A stretch of DNA of 64,000 bases from Coprobacillaceae bacterium UN01-12pH3A. Its GTDB lineage: Bacteria; Bacillota_I; Bacilli_A; Erysipelotrichales; Coprobacillaceae. A model generated the notes under the pieces. The model was not told where the DNA came from. It did not search any database and was given only the letters and a program-made list of their open reading frames with translations. Position numbers and translations under genes: made by a program. The stretch lies in the NCBI GenBank assembly GCA_027676805.1, contig JAQENU010000001.1:361499-425498 (forward strand). Direction: 5' to 3'. Within the stretch, counting starts at the first letter, position 1; every line of letters starts with the position of its first letter. Shown here one piece after another: positions 1-9,031 of this stretch.

Positions 1-1915
1 GTTTAGGACGAAGCAGCACAGCCGGATTGCTGTTTAATTCATCATAGATCACATACGCCGTAACTGCCAATGTAATGATTACCGAAATAAACAATGTTAA
101 TGGAATAATATACGGGGTTAAATGAATATGAATAGCGGCATTCACCTGATAAAGCAGACTTGTATATAAATAATAGATAATATTCGTAAAGAATACTGTA
201 CCAAAAGCAATTCCTAATATACTGGCAAAGAAAGTAGCTAATAATACATATTTAATATATAAAAGCATAACATCTTTCTTTGAATAGCCTAATGCTCTCA
301 GCGTTCCATTTTGCAGACGCTGCTCCTCCACCATACGTGTCATCGTGGTCAGTGAGACTAAAGCCGCCACTAAAAAGAACATTAATGGGAACACCTTCGA
401 TAAAGCATCCATTGCCTGCGTATCATTTTGATAGCTGACAACCCCGGCATTTTCGTTTTTCGTCAGCGAATAGAGAACACCATCGGGAATATCCTTGATT
501 TTCTGCTGCGCTTCATCAATCTGTATTTTCGCATCATCTAACTGCGCTTTTGCTTCTTCTAATTGCCGTGTAGTGTCAATTTCTGTATTTTCCAAAGCGG
601 CTTCTTGCTTCTGCACTTCCAAAGAAGCCTGCTCTAATTCATTATTGGCTTTCGTTAATTCCACATTCGCATTGATCAACTGTTTAATACCATCTAATTT
701 TGTTTGCAGGTCATCACTCATGACATTCACTTTATCTTTTAATTCTTCCAAGCTTTTATTCGCTTCCTGATTTATTTGATCTAAAGAGCCTTCAATCTGA
801 TCCTGCGGCGGCAAATCCGGAGCAACAGGTTTATCCGGCAAAGTAACGTCTACTTTTGGAATCGCATTGATCTCTTCTTGATATTGTTTGATTTTCTGAT
901 TTAAAGAGTCAATTTCTTCTCCTGCCGTAGCCGTCTGTTCATTCAGCTGATTTTGTGCATCTAATAACTGCTTTTTATTTTCAATGATCGCTATTTTACC
1001 TTCCAGCAATTGAATCTTAGCATTATTGATCGTCTTAGTGAATTCCTCTTTATTGCGATTATATTCCTCTAATCCATCTTCATATTCTTTTAACGGACCA
1101 CTCAGCTCCTCTTCATAGCGTCCGACAATTTCTTTTTTTGTCTTTACCAAATCATTTTGCAGCATGTCTGTAATATTCGCTTTAACCGTGCGGGTCACAT
1201 CGTCATACTGATCATCGAAATAGCCAATTGTCTGACTTGCTTCATACCCCACCACAATTTCATTATATATATTTTCATGATTGCGCAGATCTCCTAATTC
1301 ACTTGGGATCGCAAGCGTTTTTATGTCATTGTTTCTTGCGATAATAAACCCTTCATTTTCAGCATTCGTATAAGAGTTTGTTCCTCTTTGAATATTTGAA
1401 ATATAACGGGAGTCATGAATAATACCTACCACTTTCAAATTCAATTCACCAGTATCATTTTGAATGGTGATTGTTTTATCCAATAAATCTAAATCTTCAA
1501 GGCGTGCATCAATGAGACATTCACCATCATTTTCAATGTTGCGTCCCTCGATAATATCAGGCGCATAAAACTTCTGAGTCTGTCCATGAGCAATCACATT
1601 TACTTCTTTTTTCAAGTCTTCCTGTTTTAATACAACATCTGTGCGATAGGCTCCCTCAATCTTGCTGACTCCTTCGATAGCAGCAATTTTATCGATATCT
1701 GTCTGAGTAAAGCCAAAAGACGAAATAAGATTTAAATCTCCATATTCATGCTGTTTTAAATAAGCATCCATCGATTTTTGCATTGTTATCGGGGTATTTC
1801 TTAATCCGGCAAAAAAGGCGGCACCTAAAAAAACGATGACAAAGATAGAAAGAAAACGAGATTTTGTTTTTCTAAGACCTCTTCTAAAAACCAGTTGATA
1901 AGCTTTTTTCTTCAT
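1..1915 (-). CDS. ABC transporter permease, FtsX/MacB type (3' end beyond window)
   Basis: The gene is cut by the left window edge; about 638 codons are visible and remain open to base 1. The product starts MKKKAYQLVFRRGLRK, with a first membrane segment at residues 21-38, an extracellular region, a long Glu/Gln/Lys-rich coiled coil at about residues 258-478, and then three further membrane segments near 505-520, 550-573 and 600-624 of FtsX type. The start ATG lies 1 base after the ATPase stop, so the two genes form one unit. Large FtsX permeases with a coiled-coil insert export lipids, peptides or antimicrobials, or act mechanically at the cell wall; the substrate here cannot be read. A second FtsX half is expected beyond the window. 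Confidence 0.88.
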   Translation of the reverse strand, partial: MKKKAYQLVFRRGLRKTKSRFLSIFVIVFLGAAFFAGLRNTPITMQKSMDAYLKQHEYGDLNLISSFGFTQTDIDKIAAIEGVSKIEGAYRTDVVLKQEDLKKEVNVIAHGQTQKFYAPDIIEGRNIENDGECLIDARLEDLDLLDKTITIQNDTGELNLKVVGIIHDSRYISNIQRGTNSYTNAENEGFIIARNNDIKTLAIPSELGDLRNHENIYNEIVVGYEASQTIGYFDDQYDDVTRTVKANITDMLQNDLVKTKKEIVGRYEEELSGPLKEYEDGLEEYNRNKEEFTKTINNAKIQLLEGKIAIIENKKQLLDAQNQLNEQTATAGEEIDSLNQKIKQYQEEINAIPKVDVTLPDKPVAPDLPPQDQIEGSLDQINQEANKSLEELKDKVNVMSDDLQTKLDGIKQLINANVELTKANNELEQASLEVQKQEAALENTEIDTTRQLEEAKAQLDDAKIQIDEAQQKIKDIPDGVLYSLTKNENAGVVSYQNDTQAMDALSKVFPLMFFLVAALVSLTTMTRMVEEQRLQNGTLRALGYSKKDVMLLYIKYVLLATFFASILGIAFGTVFFTNIIYYLYTSLLYQVNAAIHIHLTPYIIPLTLFISVIITLAVTAYVIYDELNSNPAVLLRPK

Positions 1916-1916
1916 C

Positions 1917-2621
1917 TTACCACTCAATCAAATCTATCGAAGTAGGTTCCGGATTCAATTCCATATCTTCTACTTTCCCATTTTTCAGATGAATGACACG
2001 ATCTGCCATCGGTGCAATGGCTAAGTTATGTGTGATCACGACAACTGTCATTTTATAGCGATCCGCCATCTCTCTTAATAATTTTAAAATAGTTTTACCG
2101 GTTTTATAGTCTAAAGCGCCTGTTGGTTCGTCACAAAGAAGGAGTTTTGGGTTTTTAGCAATCGCTCTGGCAATCGCTACACGCTGCTGCTCCCCGCCAG
2201 AAAGCTGTGCCGGGAAGTTCGCCTTACGTTCATCCAACCCCACACGATCCATAACCTCGTTGGAATCCAACGGATTTTTACAAATCTGAGAAGCTAATTC
2301 TACGTTTTCCAAAGCCGTTAAATTTTGGATCAGATTATAAAATTGGAACACAAAGCCAATATCATCACGACGGTATTTAGTCAGCTGCTGCTGATCAAAA
2401 CCGGCAATATTCGTATCATCCACATAGATCGTTCCGCTGGTTGGTGAATCCATCCCTCCTAAAAGATTTAGGATCGTTGTTTTCCCTGCTCCGGAAGCTC
2501 CTACGATCACCACAAACTCTCCTTGATTAATTTCAAAGTTAACGCCATCACTGGCATTAATTGTCACTTCCCCCATGACATAAGACTTTTTAACGTCTTT
2601 AAATTCAATAAATGAGCGCAT
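1917..2621 (-). CDS. ABC transporter ATP-binding protein, LolD/MacB family
   Basis: This is the nucleotide-binding subunit that powers the adjoining FtsX permease at the membrane. Counting from an upstream ATG at 2627, Walker A (GASGAGKT) is at 43-50, the Q-loop near 95, the signature LSGGEQQR at 142-149, Walker B with LLLCDEPTG at 162-170 and the switch His at 200. I prefer the ATG at 2621: the SD GAGG abuts the upstream ATG directly but sits 6 bases from this one. Length (234 aa) is normal for the family. The stop is 1 base before the permease start. The divergent neighbour is a phosphoesterase, so this gene probably opens the transporter operon. Confidence 0.92.
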   Translation of the reverse strand: MRSFIEFKDVKKSYVMGEVTINASDGVNFEINQGEFVVIVGASGAGKTTILNLLGGMDSPTSGTIYVDDTNIAGFDQQQLTKYRRDDIGFVFQFYNLIQNLTALENVELASQICKNPLDSNEVMDRVGLDERKANFPAQLSGGEQQRVAIARAIAKNPKLLLCDEPTGALDYKTGKTILKLLREMADRYKMTVVVITHNLAIAPMADRVIHLKNGKVEDMELNPEPTSIDLIEW

Positions 2622-2655
2622 ATTCATCCTCGCTTTCTTTCTTCTATCATGTTAA

Positions 2656-2661
2656 TATAAT
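2656..2661 (+). promoter_or_regulatory. Possible -10 box for the phosphoesterase gene
   Basis: TATAAT lies 37 bases before the ATG at 2698, in the 70-base divergent gap. No good -35 box is visible at 17 bases upstream, so this is tentative. Confidence 0.3.
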
Positions 2662-2697
2662 AGCATAAAACCCAATTAGATTAAAGGAAGGATACCT

Positions 2698-3228
2698 ATG
2701 AAAATAATTATTATGAGTGATTCTCATCTGAAAAATGAAACGGTGATGGCCATTATCGCCCATCATCCGGATGCCGATTATTACATTCACTGTGGTGATG
2801 TCGGAAAGCCGATTGATCAAAAAAGCATTCCTAATTTCTATATTGTCAAAGGAAACAATGACTATAGTGATTTTCCTAAAGAACTGCTGCTGACAATAGA
2901 TCATAAACAGTTTTTTATCACTCATGGCGATGCCTATCAGGTTGATCTTGGCTTAGATGAACTCTGTCGTGCCGCACAAAAAAAGCAGGTGGATTATGTT
3001 TTATACGGTCATACTCATCATCCCTGTAAGCAAGTGATTGATTCTATTACCTTCATCAATCCCGGCAGTGTAACTTTTCCTCGCGGCGGGCAGATCTTTG
3101 TTCCCAGCTACTGTATTTTAGAAAATAATGAAACTCATTTTTACCATGCCAAAACATTTGAAAGCATCGATCATTTATTTGAGCCTAAAAAAAGAACCTC
3201 TTTATTCAAAAGGCTCTTTGGCAAATAA
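2698..3228 (+). CDS. YfcE/MJ0936-type metallophosphoesterase
   Basis: A small cytoplasmic phosphodiesterase of the calcineurin-like fold that binds two metal ions. All family motifs are present: D8 and H10 in MSDSH, GDVG with D34, GNND at 52-55, HGD at 76-78 and GHTHH at 104-108. At 176 aa it is of normal length. The start is supported by GGAAGG six bases upstream. The gene stands alone, divergent from the ABC operon and convergent with ktrA; the two stop codons abut (3228/3229). Family members hydrolyse generic phosphodiesters in vitro and the natural substrate is usually unknown. Confidence 0.9.
   Translation: MKIIIMSDSHLKNETVMAIIAHHPDADYYIHCGDVGKPIDQKSIPNFYIVKGNNDYSDFPKELLLTIDHKQFFITHGDAYQVDLGLDELCRAAQKKQVDYVLYGHTHHPCKQVIDSITFINPGSVTFPRGGQIFVPSYCILENNETHFYHAKTFESIDHLFEPKKRTSLFKRLFGK
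3187..3219 (-). terminator. Intrinsic terminator of the ktrB-ktrA operon, inside the phosphoesterase 3' end
   Basis: Bases 3191-3203 pair with 3208-3219 (two mismatches, 4-base loop). On the minus strand the stem is followed by seven U. It lies entirely within the last codons of the convergent gene and may also slow plus-strand transcripts. Confidence 0.65.
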
Positions 3229-3903
3229 TTATTTTTCAATTAAATAGTCATATTTTTCAACTGCTTCGGTTTCTCCCAAGACAAGGAAATGATCCCCGTC
3301 TTCAATCACGTAATTTGGATCTACAGATAATACCAATTTTTCCTGATTCGCATAACGAATCGCAAGAATATTCATTTTATAGGCAGAACGAACATTTAAT
3401 GTCTTTAGAGTTTTGCCAATCCAGCTCGCCGGAGCTTTCATTTCAATGATACTGTAATCATTATCGACTTCAATAATATCGATAATGTTTTTTCTTACCA
3501 AGCTTTTTGCGACACGTTCTCCCATTTCTTTTTCAGAACGCACCACACGATCCGCTCCGATCTTCAATAAGATCTGCATGAACTGCTTGTTTTTTGCTTT
3601 GGCTAAAACATAAGGAACGCCAAGCTCTTTCACATTCATTACTGAAAGCATGCTTTCTTCTAAATGATTCCCAATCGCTACAATAACGGTATCGAACTCA
3701 CCAATTCCTAAGCTACGCAATTCATTAATATCTGTCGCATCTGCCTGAACCGCTTTTGTGACAGTGTCGGCAATACGTTCCACACAAGTGATATCACGAT
3801 CGACTGCTAATACTTCATACCCCATTTTAGCTAAGCTTGAGGCAATCGTTGAACCAAATACACCTAGACCGATAACTGCAAATTGTTTTCTTTTGTTTGA
3901 CAT
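3229..3903 (-). CDS. ktrA: Potassium uptake regulatory subunit KtrA (RCK/TrkA protein)
   Basis: Cytoplasmic gating ring subunit of the Ktr potassium transporter. The Rossmann motif GLGVFG is at 12-17 with the ribose-binding Asp in AVDRD near 36, giving the RCK-N nucleotide (ATP/ADP or NAD) site. The C-terminal RCK-C domain (about 140-224) ends in VLVLGETEAVEKYDYLI-like sequence. At 224 aa it matches KtrA/KtrC rather than the two-domain TrkA of about 450 aa. It lies 9 bases after ktrB with GGGAAG as SD, so the pair is co-transcribed. KtrA versus KtrC cannot be told from sequence alone. Confidence 0.93.
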   Translation of the reverse strand: MSNKRKQFAVIGLGVFGSTIASSLAKMGYEVLAVDRDITCVERIADTVTKAVQADATDINELRSLGIGEFDTVIVAIGNHLEESMLSVMNVKELGVPYVLAKAKNKQFMQILLKIGADRVVRSEKEMGERVAKSLVRKNIIDIIEVDNDYSIIEMKAPASWIGKTLKTLNVRSAYKMNILAIRYANQEKLVLSVDPNYVIEDGDHFLVLGETEAVEKYDYLIEK

Positions 3904-3912
3904 AATTCTTCC

Positions 3913-5301
3913 CTACCCTATAATAATTTCACCTTTTGGGAATACCATATTCCCAGTATTTTTTTGTGATTTTCTCATGAATGACAGCATCATGGTAATT
4001 GGTCCAATACGTCCAATATACATTAAAATAATGATGACAATTTTTCCGACATCACTTAATGATGGTGTCAGACCAGCAGTTAACCCCACTGTCGCAAAAC
4101 CTGAAAAAGCTTCAAAACATAGATCGATAAAGCTTTGTTCTTCCGTAATCGTTAAACAGAATAACCCGACAACGACTAATGCTAAAGAAAAGATGAAGAT
4201 ACATAAAGAACGCTTTAAGAAGTCAATTTCGATACGTCGTTTAAAGACATTGACATTATCGTCTCCTTTAAACAATGATTTTAAAGTAATCATGATGACT
4301 GCGAATGTGACTGTTTTTACCCCACCGGCTGTTCCGGCAGGTGATCCACCGATAAACATATAAATACACATAATAAATTTAGTAGCGACCGTCAACTGAG
4401 CGCAGTCAATGGTTGCAAATCCAGCGGTTCTCAATGTAGTGGATTGGAAGAAGGCTCCCATCAGCTTATAGCCGCCATCCATACCGCCAATCGTATTTGG
4501 ATTTTTGTATTCTAATAAATAGACAAGAATAGTTCCGCTGATTAATAAAAAGACAGTTGTCGTTAATACCAGTTTAGAATGCAGTTCTAATGATTTAAAG
4601 ATACGCACTGCCGATTTACGAAATGAATAGCCTTCTTTTATTTTATTGGCAATATCAAACCATACACAGAATCCTAACCCCCCCATAATAATTAAAATAC
4701 AGATCGTAAAATTAATAATAAGATTATTCTGATATGGTACTAAGCTGCTTGCTCCAATAATATCAAATCCGGCATTACAGAATGCAGATATGGAATGAAA
4801 TACTCCCATATAGAGTCCTTTAAACAACCCATAATCCGGAATAAACTGACTGCATAAAAGCAATGCTCCGATTCCTTCAAAAAGGAAAGTGTAAATCACG
4901 ATATTCCTTAAAAAATGAGACAGGTTGTTTAACGAATTCACATTCAGTGCTTCTTGAACTACTAATTTTGATGTAAACGATAAACGTTTTCTTGCTTTGA
5001 CATAAATCAATGTCATAAACGTCAAAAAGCCTAAACCACCGATCTGAATCAGACATAGAATGACAATTTGTCCGAACAGAGAATACTGATCGACTGTCGG
5101 ATAAGGAACCAGTCCTGTCACACAGGTTGCAGATGTTGCAACAAACAGATGATCCAAATATCTTGCCGGTGTTCCATTGTTGGCAATAGGCAAAGTCAGC
5201 AAAAGTGAACCGATAAAGATCACAGCTAAAAAGCTTAATGCAATTTGGCGCGTAGGCTTAATCATTCTTTTCTTTTTGCCTCGGACGATAACCTCTTTCA
5301 T
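3913..5301 (-). CDS. ktrB: Potassium transporter KtrB (TrkH/KtrB family)
   Basis: Integral-membrane pore subunit of the Ktr system. Four P-loop repeats are visible as CVTGLV, FCNAGF, LRTAGF and FATVGL, each giving the central selectivity-filter Gly. GGSPAGTAGGVKT is the family's conserved loop after the third repeat. I start at the ATG at 5301 (MKEVIVRGKKKR), which has GGGAGG six bases upstream; an in-frame ATG at 5346 would overlap the neighbouring oxidoreductase and lacks a good SD. This gives 462 aa, close to the family norm of about 450. ktrA follows 9 bases later. Confidence 0.94.
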   Translation of the reverse strand: MKEVIVRGKKKRMIKPTRQIALSFLAVIFIGSLLLTLPIANNGTPARYLDHLFVATSATCVTGLVPYPTVDQYSLFGQIVILCLIQIGGLGFLTFMTLIYVKARKRLSFTSKLVVQEALNVNSLNNLSHFLRNIVIYTFLFEGIGALLLCSQFIPDYGLFKGLYMGVFHSISAFCNAGFDIIGASSLVPYQNNLIINFTICILIIMGGLGFCVWFDIANKIKEGYSFRKSAVRIFKSLELHSKLVLTTTVFLLISGTILVYLLEYKNPNTIGGMDGGYKLMGAFFQSTTLRTAGFATIDCAQLTVATKFIMCIYMFIGGSPAGTAGGVKTVTFAVIMITLKSLFKGDDNVNVFKRRIEIDFLKRSLCIFIFSLALVVVGLFCLTITEEQSFIDLCFEAFSGFATVGLTAGLTPSLSDVGKIVIIILMYIGRIGPITMMLSFMRKSQKNTGNMVFPKGEIIIG

Positions 5302-5311
5302 AAAAGCCTCC

Positions 5312-6892
5312 CTATAGATTTTTATCTGCGATGATGATCTGGGCACATTTAATGCCGTCGATCGCAGATGTCATAATTCCCCCGGCAGCACCTGCTCCTT
5401 CACCAATAGGATAGATATTGCCTATGTTGCACTGATAGTTTTCATCACGAACGATTTTAACAGGTGACGAGCTTCGACTCTCCACAGCCGTTAAAATAGC
5501 GTCTTCATTGGAAAACCCTTTAATCTTTTTATCAAAAGCGCGCAGTCCATCGCGCATTGCTTCACATATATAGGTTGGAAATAATTCCCATAGATTAGCA
5601 AACACAATCCCCGGCTGATAGCTTGGGATCACTTTACCGTAATGATCTGATGTTTTTTTCTCCATAAAATCTTTTACTAACTGAGCTGGGGCATGATAAT
5701 TTCCGCCCCCTAGTTCAAACGCTTTTTGCTCTAACTGAATTTGGAAGTTCATTCCCGCAAACACATCTTCACCCTCGAAATCTTCTGGCAAAACAGAAAC
5801 CAAAACCGCACTGTTTGCATTGTCACCATCACGAGCAAACTCACTCATCCCGTTTGTCACAACACCGCCTTCTTCAGAACTGCTGGCGACAACATAACCA
5901 CCGGGACACATACAGAAAGTGTAAACACCTCTGCCGTTTTTATCATGATAAGCCAGCTTGTAATCCGCAGCTTTTAGCGGCAGATCATCACGCTTATATT
6001 GATTATGATTGATCAACGCTTGTTTATGCTCTATTCTTGCACCTACTGCAAACGGCTTTCTTCTCATTTTAATCCCGCGTTTATATAATAAACGATAAGT
6101 ATCGCGAGCCGAATGTCCTAATGCCAATACTAAGTGATCACAGTATAGTGTTTGTCGCTGACCGTCTTTTAAAACAGTGATGCTTTTAACTTGTCCGTTT
6201 TTTTCTTCAAAATCGATAAAAGTGGTTTCAAAAAGCACCTGTCCGCCAAGAGAAAGAATGGTTTCCCGCATATTTAATACAACCTGTTCTAAATAATCGG
6301 TGCCAATATGCGCTTTTGCTTCATATAGAATTTCCTTCGGTGCCCCCGCTTTAACAAATTCTTTTAAAATATAATCTTTTCTTTTATCTTTAATATTGGA
6401 TGTCAGCTTTCCATCGGAAAAGGTTCCTGCACCACCTTCACCAAACTGTACATTGCTGCTAGGATCTAATTTTCCTGTCTGCCAAAATGTCTGAATGTCC
6501 TTTTTTCTTTTTTCAACGCATTTTCCGCGTTCAATCAAAATCGGCTTCATTCCTGCATAGGCTAAAGACAACGCACAAAACAGCCCTGCCGGACCACTTC
6601 CGACCACCACCACTTTTTCATCTGATTGAACTTTCGGAATCATGAAGTCATCTTCCTGATACACGCTTAATGCCAGCTTAGAGCTATTTATTAAAGCTTG
6701 TTCATCTCCGCTGTAGCTAAAAGCAAAACTGCAGATATAATGAATATCCCTTCGACGGGCATCAATGGAACGCTTCAATAACATGACATTGCTCACGCAC
6801 TTTGTCCTTACATTCAATAATTGTGAAATCAGCTTAGGGTAAGCACTTTCCGGTGTGTTTAATTTTACTTTAACGTTCGCTATTTTCAGCAC
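5312..6892 (-). CDS. NAD(P)/FAD-dependent oxidoreductase, COG2509-like
   Basis: An uncharacterised FAD-dependent dehydrogenase of about 526 aa. A short N-terminal domain (KIANVKVKLN...) precedes the FAD-binding dinucleotide motif VVVVGSGPAGLFCALSLA. Later come LALGHSARDT and the C-terminal flavin motif IYPIGEGAGAAGGIMTSA. I place the start at a GTG (6892) because GGAGG sits seven bases upstream, overlapping the end of the preceding gene, whose stop is 2 bases before. The longer ATG frame from 6982 would run 90 bases into that gene. It sits between a second flavoprotein and ktrB; no substrate can be inferred. Confidence 0.85.
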   Translation of the reverse strand: MLKIANVKVKLNTPESAYPKLISQLLNVRTKCVSNVMLLKRSIDARRRDIHYICSFAFSYSGDEQALINSSKLALSVYQEDDFMIPKVQSDEKVVVVGSGPAGLFCALSLAYAGMKPILIERGKCVEKRKKDIQTFWQTGKLDPSSNVQFGEGGAGTFSDGKLTSNIKDKRKDYILKEFVKAGAPKEILYEAKAHIGTDYLEQVVLNMRETILSLGGQVLFETTFIDFEEKNGQVKSITVLKDGQRQTLYCDHLVLALGHSARDTYRLLYKRGIKMRRKPFAVGARIEHKQALINHNQYKRDDLPLKAADYKLAYHDKNGRGVYTFCMCPGGYVVASSSEEGGVVTNGMSEFARDGDNANSAVLVSVLPEDFEGEDVFAGMNFQIQLEQKAFELGGGNYHAPAQLVKDFMEKKTSDHYGKVIPSYQPGIVFANLWELFPTYICEAMRDGLRAFDKKIKGFSNEDAILTAVESRSSSPVKIVRDENYQCNIGNIYPIGEGAGAAGGIMTSAIDGIKCAQIIIADKNL

Positions 6893-6894
6893 GT

Positions 6895-8100
6895 CTATAC
6901 CTCCATTAATAAGGATTGATAAATTGCTTTTGCGATCGCGTTTCCGCAGGCAAAAGCAAAATGCAGATTGTATCCGCCGCAATCTCCGGCAACATCTAAT
7001 ATTTCTCCGCCGGCATAAAGATGCGCAGACAATTTAGATTCAAAAGTCTCAGTATTAAATTCAGATAAATCTGCTCCGCCAATACATACCTGTGCGCTCT
7101 CTTTGCCCTTGGTACCCGTAATTTCAAAGCGATAATCTTTCAAGAATTGTACTATTGTATTTAAGTCTTTATAAGAATACTCTTTTATTCGACCATTTTC
7201 AAGATAATTAGCATATTTTTGATGGATAATGCCATTTAATTGCAATTCCCCATTTTGTTGCAGCTGCCATTTTAATTTTTCTTTTAAAAAAGAGGCTTCA
7301 TATTGATCTGCGGCATCAATCCCAATCTCAATTTTTTGATCAGAATACTGCTGATAATAACGCGAAAGCTGAAGAATGCTGATACCGGATAATCCATAGT
7401 CGGTAAATAAGATTTCCCCTTTTTCTTGATGCACTTCTTTTTGAGAAGCATACAGTTTAAAAGTGCCATGAATACGCACTCCTTTTAAGCGACTATCCAT
7501 GTTCCTGCAAACAAGCTGAACTAAGCTGGGAACCGTCGGATAAATATGATGTCCTAATGCTTTCAGCAGTTTAAAACCACTCCCATCACTGCCAAACTGA
7601 CTGGCAGCATCTCCGCCCATGCTTAATACGACATAATCACAAACAAATTCTTCTTGATTCGTATAAAGATGATAGGTTTCTTTTTTCTTTTCCATACTTT
7701 CAACATTACATTCACAGATGATGCGGACATGATACTTTTTTAGTGCTCTTAGTAAACAAACATGTACGCTGACTGCCTGTTCACTTTGAGGATAAAGCAG
7801 ATCCCCTTGATATTTACTCCACAAGCCTAATTCTTCAAAAAAAGTCTGAACATCAAAATCTTGAATCAGTGATTTCAAGGTTGAAAGACCATGTCCTTCA
7901 TAATGCTTCATAGAAAGATCACGGTTCGATAAGTTGCAGCGTCCGTTTCCTGTCGCTAATAATTTTTTTCCTAATTTTTCTTTTTTCTCTAGGATTGTAA
8001 CCTGTGCATCTAAGCCGTTTTCAGAGATAAATCTTCCTAAAACAGCACCGCAGACTAAGCCACAGCTGCCACCGCCAATAATCATGATTTGTTTTGTCAT
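6895..8100 (-). CDS. NAD(P)/FAD-dependent oxidoreductase, HI0933/BaiN family
   Basis: A 401-aa flavoprotein. The N-terminal IMIIGGGSCGLVCG is a Rossmann FAD motif, followed by LEKKEKLGKKLLATGNGRCNLSN, the hallmark of the HI0933 family, and the C-terminal AGGEILDVAGDCGGYNLHFAF closes the FAD site. Members are annotated as aminoacetone oxidase-like or BaiN-like proteins; the physiological reaction is generally unknown. GAGGTGAGG lies just before the ATG. It probably leads an operon with the second flavoprotein and ktrBA, since all gaps are 2-10 bases. Confidence 0.88.
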   Translation of the reverse strand: MTKQIMIIGGGSCGLVCGAVLGRFISENGLDAQVTILEKKEKLGKKLLATGNGRCNLSNRDLSMKHYEGHGLSTLKSLIQDFDVQTFFEELGLWSKYQGDLLYPQSEQAVSVHVCLLRALKKYHVRIICECNVESMEKKKETYHLYTNQEEFVCDYVVLSMGGDAASQFGSDGSGFKLLKALGHHIYPTVPSLVQLVCRNMDSRLKGVRIHGTFKLYASQKEVHQEKGEILFTDYGLSGISILQLSRYYQQYSDQKIEIGIDAADQYEASFLKEKLKWQLQQNGELQLNGIIHQKYANYLENGRIKEYSYKDLNTIVQFLKDYRFEITGTKGKESAQVCIGGADLSEFNTETFESKLSAHLYAGGEILDVAGDCGGYNLHFAFACGNAIAKAIYQSLLMEV

Positions 8101-8123
8101 AGCCTCACCTCTTTGATTCTTCT

Positions 8124-8161
8124 ATTATATACTAGATTCAGCAAAAAAAGTAGGTTATAAT
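8124..8161. promoter_or_regulatory. Divergent promoter region (flavoprotein-ktr operon / phosphatase)
   Basis: In the 79-base divergent gap, TATAAT lies at 8124-8129 on the minus strand and at 8156-8161 on the plus strand. Neither has a good -35 box, and the two promoters would be only about 30 bases apart, so they may interfere. Confidence 0.4.
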
Positions 8162-8179
8162 ACGCTAGAGGTGAAAAAC

Positions 8180-8962
8180 ATGTTAAAGAATAATTATCAT
8201 ACCCATACATCACGCTGTCACCATGCTGTCGATGAAGATGAAGCCTATGTATTAGAAGCCATTCGTGCCGGTATTGAGACATTGGGTTTTTCTGATCATA
8301 TTCCTTTTTTAAACGGACCTGAAAGTCGTATCCGCATGGATATTTCCGAAATGAACGGTTATTTAGAAAGCATTCGCTATTTAAGAGATAAATACGCAGA
8401 TCAGATTCGTATTTTAGTTGGTTTTGAAGCAGAATACATCGATGATGAAATTCCTTTCTATCAATCTTTATTAAATGAAAACAAGGTAGATTATTTAATT
8501 TTTGGGAACCATCTTTATGAGGGCTATGAAACATCTTCTCAGCGTATCGAAAATGCCGCTCAGCTTCAGCAGTATGTTGATCGTGCCATTGCCGGAATGA
8601 AATCCGGTCTGTTTCAATATTTAGCCCATCCGGACCTATTCATGGTAAATATTAAGGATTTTGATGAAAACTGTGTCAAAGCAGCTGAGCAGCTCTGTCA
8701 GGCAGCTTTAGATTTAGATATGCCGATTGAATTTAACTGTGAAGGATTACGCGATCATTTAAATGGTCATATTTTTAAAAACGGTACTACGTTGGCATAT
8801 CCGCATCCACAGTTTTGGAAAATAGCGGCGAAAATGAAAAATAAAGTAATCCTTGGTGCCGATGCGCATGCCAGTACGGCTGTGAATGATGAAGCTATTA
8901 AAGAAGCTATCCGTCAAACCAAAGAATTCAATTTAAATATGATCGATCATTTGGAAATCTAA
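8180..8962 (+). CDS. PHP-domain histidinol-phosphatase, HisJ/HisK type
   Basis: A metal-dependent phosphatase of the PHP fold. The first metal motif YHTHTSRCHH opens the protein, with GFSDHIPF, a Glu in VGFEAEYIDD, LAHPDLF and the closing GADAHAS. The family converts histidinol phosphate to histidinol. At 260 aa it is of normal length. A GTG nine bases upstream is part of the SD AGAGGTG, so the ATG at 8180 is the start. No other his gene is nearby, so the substrate is not confirmed and could be another small phosphomonoester. Confidence 0.85.
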   Translation: MLKNNYHTHTSRCHHAVDEDEAYVLEAIRAGIETLGFSDHIPFLNGPESRIRMDISEMNGYLESIRYLRDKYADQIRILVGFEAEYIDDEIPFYQSLLNENKVDYLIFGNHLYEGYETSSQRIENAAQLQQYVDRAIAGMKSGLFQYLAHPDLFMVNIKDFDENCVKAAEQLCQAALDLDMPIEFNCEGLRDHLNGHIFKNGTTLAYPHPQFWKIAAKMKNKVILGADAHASTAVNDEAIKEAIRQTKEFNLNMIDHLEI

Positions 8963-8969
8963 TTAATGA

Positions 8970-8998
8970 TTGAAAAACAGTACATAATTCGTTATAAT
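8970..8998 (+). promoter_or_regulatory. Sigma-A promoter of the YebC gene
   Basis: TTGAAA (8970-8975), 17-base spacer, TATAAT (8993-8998). It lies 34 bases before the start codon and begins 8 bases after the preceding stop. Confidence 0.7.
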
Positions 8999-9031
8999 AA
9001 AAAAAATGTAGAAACAGAAAGGAAGATAATG

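Noticed and set aside
3758..4363. A 201-codon plus-strand reading frame
   Set aside because: It lies antisense to ktrA and ktrB, which have full family motifs. It has no SD and its composition mirrors the opposite strand.
8097..8534. A 145-codon minus-strand reading frame
   Set aside because: It is antisense to the clear PHP phosphatase and lacks an SD or recognisable motif.
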